The position numbers and the translations under genes were made by a program. The notes below the pieces were generated by a model. The model did not search any database, was not told the origin of the DNA, and was given only the letters and a program-made list of their open reading frames with translations. DNA of 64,000 bases from Rivularia sp. PCC 7116 (GTDB lineage: Bacteria; Cyanobacteriota; Cyanobacteriia; Cyanobacteriales; Nostocaceae), in NCBI RefSeq assembly GCF_000316665.1, contig NC_019678.1, positions 1,426,001 to 1,490,000 of the forward strand, read 5' to 3'. Below, in pieces: positions 27,224-35,658 of this stretch (within the stretch, counting starts at the first letter, position 1; every line of letters begins with the position of its first letter).

Positions 27224-27454
27224 TCATGAAATAGCAATAGGTACTTCTACCTCTTCTGTACGCCATGCAGCGTAAGAAAGTGCTTCGTAAATATCCTCAG
27301 ATTCTAAATAGGGATAAGCTTTGAGGATATCTTCTGGAGTATGTCCGCAAGCCATCAAGCCAACAATTGTACCCACAGTGACGCGCATTCCTCGAATACA
27401 AGGTTTACCTCCCATTACTTCTGGGTTAAAGGTAATTCTAGTTAATGTTTTCAT
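27224..27454 (-). CDS. DUF433 antitoxin-like protein
   Basis: A 76-residue protein with the DUF433 signature: RITFNPEVMGGKPCIRGMRV, then TVGTIVGLMACGHTPEDILK and YPYLESEDIYEALSYAAW, a winged-helix DNA-binding fold. DUF433 proteins are usually antitoxins of a type II pair with a PIN-like DUF5615 toxin encoded immediately downstream. Here the downstream gene is DUF1993 instead, so it is an orphan or has been recruited as a regulator. Confidence 0.88.
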   Translation of the reverse strand: MKTLTRITFNPEVMGGKPCIRGMRVTVGTIVGLMACGHTPEDILKAYPYLESEDIYEALSYAAWRTEEVEVPIAIS

Positions 27455-27495
27455 TTAATAGATATCAATTTTTTATATTTTAATAAATAAATACA

Positions 27496-30066
27496 TTAGT
27501 TTCCAACAGTTCCCCGAGTCACACCCAACTGACTTTGTAAATTCAATTCTCTCCACAATTGAGAACCTTTTATTTCACCATTAAGCAACTGTTGATATCT
27601 ATAAATTGTTTGCTCAACTTCTTCAGGCTTTTCATTGACAAATTCAATCCGAAAATTCTGCAAACCCAAATCCAAAAGCTTATGTACGTATTCCGCACCA
27701 GTTTGAGGAGTACCGTTAAATACTGTATTCCGACAACCAGCGTCGGCTTGTAAAACGTGTTCGGTTCCGACTCTATCTTTTATTTTTACCTCATATTCTT
27801 CGCAAGGTCTTCCACAATTGCGGAAGTCGGTACCTTCGGAAAGAAAAGCACAGAATACACAATGTTCCATATGAAACATCGGCATATGTTGGTGTATTGT
27901 CACCTCATACCAATCGGGAGGGGAGGTTTTTAATAAATCTTGGAGTTGATGAATATTTAAATCGTAAGATGCGGTGAGACGTTCTAAATGAAAGCGATTT
28001 TTGAAATAATCCGCTGTTAAGGAATTAGCAACATTTAACGAAAAATCCCCAATACATCTTTCATCCGCAAAGAATTTTAAATGGTCATAATTCCGAATCA
28101 AATAACCATCAGCATTAGAATTAATTACCTGCTGTAAAATCCAATTTTCAGAAGGTTTTGTAATTCTTGGAGGTGCAACAAATAGGAGGGGGGGATTGGG
28201 GGATGGGGAGAGGGGGGGAGAAGATTTTTTAACTGTTTCAACTGCTTCGCGATATTTTCTTGGGTCTTCAAATTCGCAATATATTGTTTTAATTTCAGTT
28301 TTTAATGCTGCTTCTAATTGATTTAAATTTCTAACTAAAACAATTAAGTTTGCAGAATCGGAAATTATAGAATTTGAATCAATAGAAGGAAGTAAATTTT
28401 TCAAAGAAGCATTTTCGTTAATGACCCATCTCTTAGGCTGACTTCTCAATTCTTCCAATTTCGTAACAATTTCCCGACGCATTTTATTTAATTCGCTGAC
28501 TGGCAACATCAATCCACCATTGATGCAATTTGTCACATCTTTTAAATAAAAAGGAGTATTACCCAAACGTCCGAATTGCTCTGTTAATCTTTCTGTTGTT
28601 AAAGGTTTATTATGCGCTTCTACTAATACAATCCCAGATTCAACCTTTACTAAATTGCCAATTTCATCGCGAGCAATTGCAATTAAATTTCCTTCAACTT
28701 CCCCATGTACTTCTATATCAATCGGACGCTGAAGCTTTGGTTTATCCCCTGCAAAACTTTGTCTTAACTGCTTATCCAGTTCCGGATCTGAAGTTTTCCA
28801 TAACTTGTCACCAACATGAATTCGTCGCCAATTTAAATTACCTTTCCCGAAGCTGAGTACAACATCCTTACCTTGATTTTCCACCCCATAAATTCTGCCA
28901 CCTTCCTCCTTAGCTTCCGGGTGTCCGCAATCAAACACCACACCATCACCGGGTTTAATAGGGATGGAGACGTTATGTATAACGTCTCTACATGATATTG
29001 TTACTTTTTCTTTGTTAATACTTTTAACTTCTCCTAAATAAACTCCACGCTTCTTACCAAACCGAGCGTGAACCAATTCTTGATTATTAATTCCCTCAAA
29101 CCATCCCGTATAAATTCCCCGAGAAAACGCCATTTCGAGATTGTATTTTTCTCGATCCCCCCAACCCCCCTTAAGAAGGGGGGCTTTTTTCTCCCCTTTC
29201 TTTTCCCCTCTTTTATAAGGGGGGCTAGGGGGGATCTCAACCTTTAACCCGTCCAATGCTTCGCGATAAACCTTAGTCACATTCGCAACATACTCCGGCG
29301 ACTTTAAACGTCCTTCAATCTTCAAACAACTAACGCCGGATTTTACTAAATCCGGTAGAACATCAAGCCCAGCCAAATCTTGAGGACTCAATAAATATTT
29401 GCGATCGCCTAAATTTATTGTTTCACCATCTGCTATTAACTCGTAGGTCATCCGGCAAGCTTGGGCACATTCACCACGGTTAGCGGAACGTCCTCCCAAA
29501 GCTTCGGAAGTTAGACATTGTCCGGAATAAGCAACACACAAAGCACCATGAACAAAAACTTCCAAGGGTAAGGAACTTTCTTGTGTCTGCTGCTGAATCT
29601 TATTAATTTCCTTAATCGAACATTCCCGAGCCAATACAACCAAATTACAACCAAGCTCCTTCGCAAACTCCACCCCAATCGCACTAGTTACCGTCATCTG
29701 CGTAGAAGTATGAATGGGAAAGTCGGGTGAAATGTGGCGAATTAAACGACAAATTCCGACATCTTGAACGATAACCGCATCAACCCCAGCAGCAATAATT
29801 GATTTTATGTAGCGCTGTGCTTGTTTTAATTCTTGGGGAAAAATCAAAGTATTGAGAGTAACGTAACCCTTAACTCCACGGAGGTGAAGAAACTGCATTA
29901 ATTCCGGTAAATCCGCTTCCGTGAAATTCTCCGCACGCATTCTAGCGTTGAACTTATCCAAACCAAAATAAATCGCATCAGCACCGTTTTCTACAGCAGC
30001 TTTCGCGCATTCCCAGTTACCAGCAGGAGCGAGAAGTTCGGGTATTTGTGGGGAGTTGGTTGTCAT
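27496..30066 (-). CDS. U32 family peptidase (YhbU/RlhA-like) with in-frame repeat insertions
   Basis: 856 residues. The N-terminal TIM barrel starts PELLAPAGNWECAKAAVENG and contains the U32 signature region HGALCVAYSGQCLTSEALGG with RGECAQACR (cluster-type cysteines). The C-terminal part has HMEHCVFCAF and NCGRPCEEY, more conserved cysteines. Relatives act in 23S rRNA hydroxylation or tRNA modification rather than proteolysis. Three stretches interrupt the domain: residues about 277-305 (Pro/Lys/Gly-rich), 360-367, and 614-628 (Ser/Pro-rich). Each corresponds to a dispersed DNA repeat that stays in frame. The start ATG matches the family. Monocistronic; MazF-type gene upstream on the same strand. 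Confidence 0.9.
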   Translation of the reverse strand: MTTNSPQIPELLAPAGNWECAKAAVENGADAIYFGLDKFNARMRAENFTEADLPELMQFLHLRGVKGYVTLNTLIFPQELKQAQRYIKSIIAAGVDAVIVQDVGICRLIRHISPDFPIHTSTQMTVTSAIGVEFAKELGCNLVVLARECSIKEINKIQQQTQESSLPLEVFVHGALCVAYSGQCLTSEALGGRSANRGECAQACRMTYELIADGETINLGDRKYLLSPQDLAGLDVLPDLVKSGVSCLKIEGRLKSPEYVANVTKVYREALDGLKVEIPPSPPYKRGEKKGEKKAPLLKGGWGDREKYNLEMAFSRGIYTGWFEGINNQELVHARFGKKRGVYLGEVKSINKEKVTISCRDVIHNVSIPIKPGDGVVFDCGHPEAKEEGGRIYGVENQGKDVVLSFGKGNLNWRRIHVGDKLWKTSDPELDKQLRQSFAGDKPKLQRPIDIEVHGEVEGNLIAIARDEIGNLVKVESGIVLVEAHNKPLTTERLTEQFGRLGNTPFYLKDVTNCINGGLMLPVSELNKMRREIVTKLEELRSQPKRWVINENASLKNLLPSIDSNSIISDSANLIVLVRNLNQLEAALKTEIKTIYCEFEDPRKYREAVETVKKSSPPLSPSPNPPLLFVAPPRITKPSENWILQQVINSNADGYLIRNYDHLKFFADERCIGDFSLNVANSLTADYFKNRFHLERLTASYDLNIHQLQDLLKTSPPDWYEVTIHQHMPMFHMEHCVFCAFLSEGTDFRNCGRPCEEYEVKIKDRVGTEHVLQADAGCRNTVFNGTPQTGAEYVHKLLDLGLQNFRIEFVNEKPEEVEQTIYRYQQLLNGEIKGSQLWRELNLQSQLGVTRGTVGN
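28184..28221. repeat. G-rich repeat inside U32 gene
   Basis: A purine-rich run of GGGGATTGGGGGATGGGGAG type encodes the Ser/Pro-rich stretch at residues 614-628 on the minus strand. Similar G-rich runs occur between genes elsewhere in the window. Confidence 0.5.
28967..28988. repeat. GAGACGTTAT palindrome inside U32 gene
   Basis: GAGACGTTAT and ATAACGTCTC, a perfect 10-bp palindrome with a 2-base centre, read in frame as part of the U32 protein. Degenerate relatives with GAGACGT/ACGTCTC lie near 25524, 44591, 48492 and 48940. Confidence 0.65.
29154..29236. repeat. GATCCCCCC...GGGGGGATC element inside U32 gene
   Basis: An 83-bp element with arms GATCCCCCCAACCCCCCTT and AAGGGGGGCTAGGGGGGATC, containing further C-rich and G-rich blocks. 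It is carried in frame by the U32 gene. A related copy lies at 61319-61387 inside a MITE. Confidence 0.75.
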
Positions 30067-30151
30067 AGCGGATTGGAAGCAGTTTGATTACACCATTGTG
30101 ATTGTAGCGTTGGTGGTGGGGAAAGAAACTTTGATTAAGTATTAAGTCATT

Positions 30152-30493
30152 TTAAACAATGCTTAAAACGATAGCTAATGCTTGTGAAACTAATTCCATT
30201 TGTGTATCTGAAAGTTTTCCCAACTGTTTGATTAATCTCGTTTCAGAAACAGAGCGAATTTGAAACGTATCAATCGCAGACACTTTTACCAAACTATTTT
30301 CAGTATTTGGTTCAACTTTAATCATCCAAGGACGAATTGCAAACCTTTCCTTCCAGTCGGTTATTGGTACAATTACCTTCAAAGGTAAAATACCGATGGC
30401 ATTATCATTTACTATGACACAAGGACGAGTTTTATTAATTTCCTTACCAATTGTTGGATCTAAATTAACTAACCAGATTTCACCTCTATTCAT
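30152..30493 (-). CDS. MazF/PemK-type toxin
   Basis: 113 residues from the ATG at 30493, which overlaps the antitoxin stop; an ATG 15 bases earlier is possible. The PemK/MazF fold signature is clear: MNRGEIWLVNLDPTIGKEI at the start, KTRPCVIVNDNAIGILPLKV and VIVPIT, then the C-terminal helix. Such toxins are sequence-specific endoribonucleases acting on mRNA. The eight-base overlap with the preceding small gene is typical of a type II toxin-antitoxin operon. Confidence 0.9.
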   Translation of the reverse strand: MNRGEIWLVNLDPTIGKEINKTRPCVIVNDNAIGILPLKVIVPITDWKERFAIRPWMIKVEPNTENSLVKVSAIDTFQIRSVSETRLIKQLGKLSDTQMELVSQALAIVLSIV

Positions 30494-30752
30494 GAGTATG
30501 CTTCTCAATTAACTCATTATCTGAATATTCGTAAAATTCTTCCCCATCAATAGCAGTAAAAATATTTAATTCTCCTTCTGGAGCATAATCAGCAATTGCT
30601 GTCATAGCAGCCAAAGCTAACTGGTGCTTTTGTTCTTCTTTTGTAAGTGAATCTTGTTCTTTGCTAATTAATAACAAAGCAGCTTCAGCTATTTGTAAGC
30701 GTTCGCTAATACTAAGGTTTGGCAGTACTTCGATGATTTGACTAGTTTCCAT
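30486..30752 (-). CDS. Probable antitoxin partner of MazF-type toxin
   Basis: 88 residues, acidic, helical (LSISERLQIAEAALLLI near the start) with an acidic C-terminal tail that would wrap the toxin. The stop overlaps the toxin start codon. No MazE-type DNA-binding fold is obvious, so the call rests mainly on position, size and charge; short cyanobacterial antitoxins of this kind beside MazF genes are common. Autoregulation is expected but no operator palindrome was identified in the 63-base upstream gap. Confidence 0.7.
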   Translation of the reverse strand: METSQIIEVLPNLSISERLQIAEAALLLISKEQDSLTKEEQKHQLALAAMTAIADYAPEGELNIFTAIDGEEFYEYSDNELIEKHTHE

Positions 30753-30815
30753 AGGTACTTGAAGAAGGTTTATTTTAATTATGAGTCAGGAAGGTAGAAG
30801 AAAAGAGACTATGAT

Positions 30816-32612
30816 TTAAGAAAATTTAAGAAAAAACTCTAAGTATCCTGCTGGTTCAACTTCTTCAACGTTTGCACCAATTCGCTGATAATACCTATTG
30901 TCATACATTACAGGAGCTTTACCACCCTTTATAGAAAATACTACAACATCTTTGCTGTAATAATTAACAATCTTAATGTTTGTGCCAATATTATCTTTTA
31001 CTGCTTGCTCAATAGGTTGAGATTTAACTTTTTGTATCAACCATTTGAAAAAATTATCAAGATTACCTTTAAGTCTCGTAGCTTCATGACCTATACCTGT
31101 AATTTTAAATTTATTGTATTCAACATTCTTAATAGAATATAAATTCTCTATTCTTTTCGCATCAGCTTCGTTATCAGCTACCCCAACACATATATATCCA
31201 ACTGCACTACAAGAATGATTAGCCATAGCAGTAAGAGTTTTGATTATCTTACTAAAACTAGCTTCATCGAATTCTCCTTTTCCATCTAATCTTGTAAAGC
31301 CTTGTTTGAAATCAAAAAGAGTTTGTTCTGTTTTAGATTGTGTTAATAGTGTTTCAAATTCAGTTAACCAACTATCAGTAGCAGGATCTGCCTGTTTCTT
31401 CTTTTTAAATGCATCTTTTATAATGCCTATAACCGCACTTATATTAGTATTTTTGTTTTTCGCACTCCAGTTACCTCCTGTTGTTATTGTAATATGTTGA
31501 CCTATATTTTTTAATTTTGATACAAGTATTTTATAGCTCTTTACTTCCATATTTTCTTTAAACATCAAATCATGAATACTTAAAAAAACTATTTGAAAAT
31601 AGCGAGGCATACTTTGCAGTGGTCGTGGAAATATCAATTCACTAAATCTACACTTCGATTCATCTAGAATCTGACGTATTTGGTCATATACCTTTAAAAA
31701 TCTTTCTCTAATTTTTTCCGGATTAATTTTTTGGAGTGCTATTTCAATTTCTTCTTGTTTTGAGCTTCCTTTTACTCCATAAAATTCATCTAATCTTTCG
31801 GAACTGCTTCCTGTGACTTCTGGTAATGCCATATAAGCAACTAAATCTGCGACTATTTCTTCATCGTTAGACTCTCTAAACTTTTCTTTTGTTAAAACAT
31901 TATTTACAACCCAAAAAATATCATCAATCTTGATTCCATATTCAAGGTCTTTATTCGTTATACTTATTAATTTCATATCATTTAAAAGTAGTATATCCGA
32001 AGCTGAGATATCTGTTCTTATTTCACTAGATATTTTTCTAACTAGTTCAGGAAAATAAGCTGTTGCCCCAGAAGTTCTTAGTTCTTGTCTAGACAAATAT
32101 TTACCATTTGAATTAATTCTTCTGAATACTTCATCAATTTTATCTTCATCATTAAATGAATAAACTGAAAGCGGCATTACATAACTAGCTATAACTTCAC
32201 ATACACTTCGTTCTAGTATTGGTGTTTTTTGATTAACTATTCCTTGATCAAAACAAGATTTAGACTCGACCATTGTTGCTAGATCAAAAAACTTACCATC
32301 AATTTCAAATTCACCTTCTATAAAAGATGTTATTGCATTTAACCTTTGCATTCCATCTATAATTTCAAAGACAGATTTACCTTCTTTATCTGTTTGGGCT
32401 AATAATATTATTGGTACAGGGAAACCTTGTAGTATTGAGTCAATAAATGCTCTCTTTTCCTCAATTGTCCAGACTAATTTTCTCTGATATCTTCTGTTAA
32501 CGTAAAAAATATTATTAATATAAAAGTTATAAATTCGTTGTATAGGTTCGCTTCTGATAGAAAGCTCTTTTTGGACAGAAGACGGAGAAAATTGAACTGA
32601 AGAATTCGACAT
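30816..32612 (-). CDS. DUF262 protein with C-terminal AlbA_2/Schlafen-like domain
   Basis: 598 residues. The N-terminal ParB-like DUF262 domain has RYQRKLVWT (41-49), the nucleotide-associated DGxQR motif as DGMQR (86-90) and VFRRINSNGKYLSRQELR (about 164-181). The C-terminal 170 residues begin EQTLFDFKQGFTRLD (near 430) and contain GYICVGVADNEADAKRI, as in the AlbA_2/Schlafen nucleic-acid domain. DUF262 domains are NTP-dependent DNases in GmrSD and SspE restriction systems; AlbA_2 domains are nucleic-acid binding or RNase-like. Anti-phage defence is inferred. It sits just upstream of the MazF-type pair on the same strand, 63 bases apart. Confidence 0.82.
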   Translation of the reverse strand: MSNSSVQFSPSSVQKELSIRSEPIQRIYNFYINNIFYVNRRYQRKLVWTIEEKRAFIDSILQGFPVPIILLAQTDKEGKSVFEIIDGMQRLNAITSFIEGEFEIDGKFFDLATMVESKSCFDQGIVNQKTPILERSVCEVIASYVMPLSVYSFNDEDKIDEVFRRINSNGKYLSRQELRTSGATAYFPELVRKISSEIRTDISASDILLLNDMKLISITNKDLEYGIKIDDIFWVVNNVLTKEKFRESNDEEIVADLVAYMALPEVTGSSSERLDEFYGVKGSSKQEEIEIALQKINPEKIRERFLKVYDQIRQILDESKCRFSELIFPRPLQSMPRYFQIVFLSIHDLMFKENMEVKSYKILVSKLKNIGQHITITTGGNWSAKNKNTNISAVIGIIKDAFKKKKQADPATDSWLTEFETLLTQSKTEQTLFDFKQGFTRLDGKGEFDEASFSKIIKTLTAMANHSCSAVGYICVGVADNEADAKRIENLYSIKNVEYNKFKITGIGHEATRLKGNLDNFFKWLIQKVKSQPIEQAVKDNIGTNIKIVNYYSKDVVVFSIKGGKAPVMYDNRYYQRIGANVEEVEPAGYLEFFLKFS

Positions 32613-32720
32613 GATTGAAATTTTACATAATAGTATTTACATAGAATATATATTAGCTAAGTAAGTTAAACAAGTTGGGTAAAATAGAAGACAATCCAAA
32701 ATCCAACATCCAAATCCCCC

Positions 32721-33863
32721 TCACTCCCACAATCTCCTCCCTTCTTTCCCCTTCAATCTCTCATGGGTATCTTTCAACAAAGCGGGAATATCCAACTCCT
32801 CGGGACACTTGGGTAAACATTCCCCGCATTCGGTACAGCGACTACCCTTCATTCCCGGAAACCAATGTCCGGCATTTTCAAACATTCCGTAGCGATATTT
32901 CCCGTAATCTTCCATCTCATAAGCAACTGCTAAATTCCGCAGTCGCAATACTTCGGGAATGTTAATATTTTCGGGGCAGGGTAAGCATTCATAACACTGA
33001 CTGCATTTTTCAGCGTCTAAAACTGTATTTTGATGCTTTTCTAATTTTTCAAATACCGAAATTTCTTCTAAAGTTAATTCCCCGTCGTTATTGGCAACTT
33101 TTAACGGTTCAATTAATTCTTCAGGATTCGCAGCACCGATACTCAATGTTGTTACGCGCTTGTCACTGAGTAAAAAACGATAATTTAATTCTAAGGGAGA
33201 AAACGGATAAGTTAATTCTTCTAATTTTTCTGGTGGTGTATATAATCTTCCTCCTTTGTCGGCAGGAGAAATTATAAAAATACCCATGTCTTTTTCTGCT
33301 GCTAACTTAACCGCAGCAGCATTACGCTGAAAAAAATAGTAATAATGCAGATTGATAAATTCAAAAAAATCTGTGTTTATCGCTGCCAAGATTATTTCTA
33401 AGGGCGCATGAGTAGAAAAACCGACGTGACGTACTCTACCGTACTCTACTGCTTCCCGTACTGCTTGCATACAGCCATTTTCAGCCCGTACCCACTCAAG
33501 ATGCTGCCATGTATTTAAACCATGAATACCCAAGCAATCAAGATAATCTAGCTGCAATCTTTCTAAAGATTCATCGATGCACCGACGCATGGTATCAGCA
33601 TCAACTGTGGGTGGAATTTTACTAGTGATATGCAGTTGGTTGCGGGATACAGACAATCGGGCTTTTAACGCTTCACCCAAATACTCCTCACTTTTACCAT
33701 AACCACTAGCAGTTTCTATATGATTAATTCCCTGTGCTACTGCTTCATTAATAGTTCTTCTTGCATTTACAGGTGAAGCCAGATAGCGCATCGTTCCCAA
33801 GGAAAACACTGATAAACGTAGATTTGTTTTCCCGAAGCGTCGGTATTGCATCTTTTGTATCAA
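32721..33863 (-). CDS. Aldo/keto reductase with C-terminal ferredoxin-type domain
   Basis: 380 residues. The N-terminal TIM barrel is an aldo/keto reductase: MQYRRFGKTNLRLSVFSLGTM at the start, INHIETASGYGKSEEYLGEA with the catalytic Asp/Tyr region, and LDYLDCLGIHGL. After residue 280 come two 4Fe-4S-like cysteine groups, CSQCYECLPCPENINIP and CTECGECLPKCPEELDIP. This fusion is widespread in bacteria as a predicted oxidoreductase; the electron partner and substrate are unknown. Start at the ATG just after an STRR heptamer array. Confidence 0.9.
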   Translation of the reverse strand: MIQKMQYRRFGKTNLRLSVFSLGTMRYLASPVNARRTINEAVAQGINHIETASGYGKSEEYLGEALKARLSVSRNQLHITSKIPPTVDADTMRRCIDESLERLQLDYLDCLGIHGLNTWQHLEWVRAENGCMQAVREAVEYGRVRHVGFSTHAPLEIILAAINTDFFEFINLHYYYFFQRNAAAVKLAAEKDMGIFIISPADKGGRLYTPPEKLEELTYPFSPLELNYRFLLSDKRVTTLSIGAANPEELIEPLKVANNDGELTLEEISVFEKLEKHQNTVLDAEKCSQCYECLPCPENINIPEVLRLRNLAVAYEMEDYGKYRYGMFENAGHWFPGMKGSRCTECGECLPKCPEELDIPALLKDTHERLKGKEGRRLWE

Positions 33864-33891
33864 GTTAGGAGTTAGGAGTTAGGAGTTAGGA
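33864..33891. repeat. Heptamer repeat (GTTAGGA)x4
   Basis: Four perfect tandem GTTAGGA units abutting the aldo/keto reductase start codon, so its promoter or leader includes the array. Relatives of the same heptamer lie near 39241, 39650 and 46290. Confidence 0.9.
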
Positions 33892-34022
33892 GCCAGAGTT
33901 GTAAAAACTGTGTATCGAATAAGTATTTTACCTCTTAACTTCCGCCCTCATATACCGCCATCAAGAGTACTTTTCGCCCTTTAACTTAACTCTTAACTCG
34001 TAACTTAAAACTCATAACTTTT

Positions 34023-34526
34023 CTAACTATTACTTGTACTATCGCCAAAACGCTTGATTAAATCTTCTGGACGGAGATTAGAAACGAATTCCCGGAAGGC
34101 TTCTCTTTCGGCTTCATCTGCATCCCTATCCACCGGAATTGAAGCTTCTGCAACCACTTCTTCCATTACCCAAATTGGTGAATTTGTACGCAACGCAACG
34201 GCGATCGCATCACTAGGACGAGCATCAATTTCCTTATGAGTGTCACCTTGCTTTAAAATTAAAGATGCATAAAAGGTGTCTTTTTGCAGGGAGTGAATAA
34301 CCACTTTATCCAAAACCATATCCCACCCCTCTAAAATATTCACTATTAAATCGTGAGTTAAAGGTCTAGGAGCTTTTTGATTTTCTTGTGCTGCCATAAT
34401 CGCTTTTGCCTGCTCTTGACCAATATAAATTGGCAAAGCACGGCGGTCTGTTGCATCTTTTAAAAGTACTATCGGACTGCGAGTAATTGCATCCAACGCT
34501 ATACCAGCAACTTTCATTTCTATCAT
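34023..34526 (-). CDS. DUF151 bifunctional nuclease family protein
   Basis: 167 residues. Matches the BFN/DUF151 family: MIEMKVAGIALDAITRSPIV at the start, LKDATDRRALPIYIGQEQAK and EIDARPSDAIAVALRTNSPI in the centre. The family includes plant proteins with RNase/DNase activity and mycobacterial members; biochemical activity in cyanobacteria is unproven. Full length, soluble. It is divergent from ribE across 344 bases and is flanked downstream by heptamer repeats. Confidence 0.9.
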   Translation of the reverse strand: MIEMKVAGIALDAITRSPIVLLKDATDRRALPIYIGQEQAKAIMAAQENQKAPRPLTHDLIVNILEGWDMVLDKVVIHSLQKDTFYASLILKQGDTHKEIDARPSDAIAVALRTNSPIWVMEEVVAEASIPVDRDADEAEREAFREFVSNLRPEDLIKRFGDSTSNS

Positions 34527-34870
34527 CGGCTATGCCTCTACATTCCTTTGAGCGCTTCGATAAGTTTGGTAACAAATAATACTATTGCCTGAGCAAATTA
34601 GAAAAACCTTAAACATAAGTCAATATGTTTCTATAATTGTTTATATTGAACTCCCCGCCATGTCATGAACACCGCTCGGCTATTCTAACCTTATTGGTTC
34701 TACAATAGTCTACTTACCCCCCTTTTGCCCTGTCTTCGTTATAAATACGTTTATGGCTTTATACATTCAAAGGTGACTATTTATACTTAGCAATAATAAA
34801 TTATGGCAGAATTACTAATTAATTTAAGTTGAAAATAAGCAATATATAGAGTTAGTCGCACAAAAAAGCC
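34527..34870. other. Divergent promoter region, DUF151 and ribE
   Basis: No gene seen. An FMN riboswitch was looked for before ribE and not found. AT-rich with a pyrimidine-rich stretch near 34720. Confidence 0.45.
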
Positions 34871-35551
34871 GTGTTTACAGGAATAATTCAAGCATTAGGA
34901 ACGATGAGACCCCTAGGGGGGGATTCTTGGCAAATTACTAGCCAGGACTCTTCATGGTCGGCAATCATGCAAGACTTAGCTTATGGTGATAGCGTAGCAG
35001 TAGATGGAGTTTGCTTGACCGTAGAAGATATCACTAAAGACGGTTTTGTCGCCACTGCTTCCCCAGAAACTTTGCGCCGCACAATTTTGGGAGAAGCGGT
35101 AAACCAAGGGAATTACGTTAATTTAGAAACTTCTTTAAGAGTTGGTAGTAAAGTTGGCGGTCATTTTGTGATGGGACACGTTGACGGTATTGGTAAGTTA
35201 ATTTATGCCGAACAAACAGCGACTTCTTGGGAAATGACATTTAGCGCATCTGATACGATTGACCGCTATATAGTACCTAAAGGTAGTATTGCTATCAACG
35301 GTATTAGCCTTACTGTAGCTGAATATGAGCCGGAAATCTCTCAGTTTAAGGTAGCGGTAATTCCGGTAACGTATGCCGAAACAAATCTTCGCGATTTGGT
35401 TGCTGGTAGTTCGGTAAACTTAGAAGGTGATATTCTCGGAAAATACGTAGAAAAATTTATTTATTTTGGTAAGGAAAATAATCCCGTTTCATCAGAATCC
35501 CTCCAAAATGAAATTACACCTACATTCTTAGCCCAGCATGGGTATTTGTAA
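34871..35551 (+). CDS. ribE: Riboflavin synthase alpha chain
   Basis: Condenses two lumazine molecules to riboflavin. The 226-residue chain shows the two similar lumazine-binding halves: MFTGIIQALGTM with VDGVCLTVEDI in the first, and GHFVMGHVDGIG with INGISLTVAEYEPE in the second. The GTG at 34871 gives the invariant MFTGI N-terminus, so it is the start. Slightly longer at the C-terminus than most. Alone in its direction; no riboflavin operon neighbours, as is usual in cyanobacteria. Confidence 0.95.
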   Translation: MFTGIIQALGTMRPLGGDSWQITSQDSSWSAIMQDLAYGDSVAVDGVCLTVEDITKDGFVATASPETLRRTILGEAVNQGNYVNLETSLRVGSKVGGHFVMGHVDGIGKLIYAEQTATSWEMTFSASDTIDRYIVPKGSIAINGISLTVAEYEPEISQFKVAVIPVTYAETNLRDLVAGSSVNLEGDILGKYVEKFIYFGKENNPVSSESLQNEITPTFLAQHGYL

Positions 35552-35583
35552 GAAATAGGGAACAGGGCGTTAAGAGCAATTAA

Positions 35584-35604
35584 GGTCAAAGGTCAAAGGT
35601 CAAA
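35584..35604. repeat. Heptamer repeat (GGTCAAA)x3
   Basis: Three perfect tandem GGTCAAA heptamers between the convergent ribE and M23 peptidase genes. Confidence 0.85.
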
Positions 35605-35658
35605 GGCTAAAATTTTCCTTGACCATTTGTCCCTTTGTTACCTTATATTTTTTCTTCC

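Noticed and set aside
34366-34575. 69-codon frame overlapping the DUF151 gene start
   Set aside because: Out-of-frame shadow of the DUF151 coding region on the same strand, with no family match.
34527-34870. Possible FMN riboswitch before ribE
   Set aside because: The conserved RFN-element motifs were not found.
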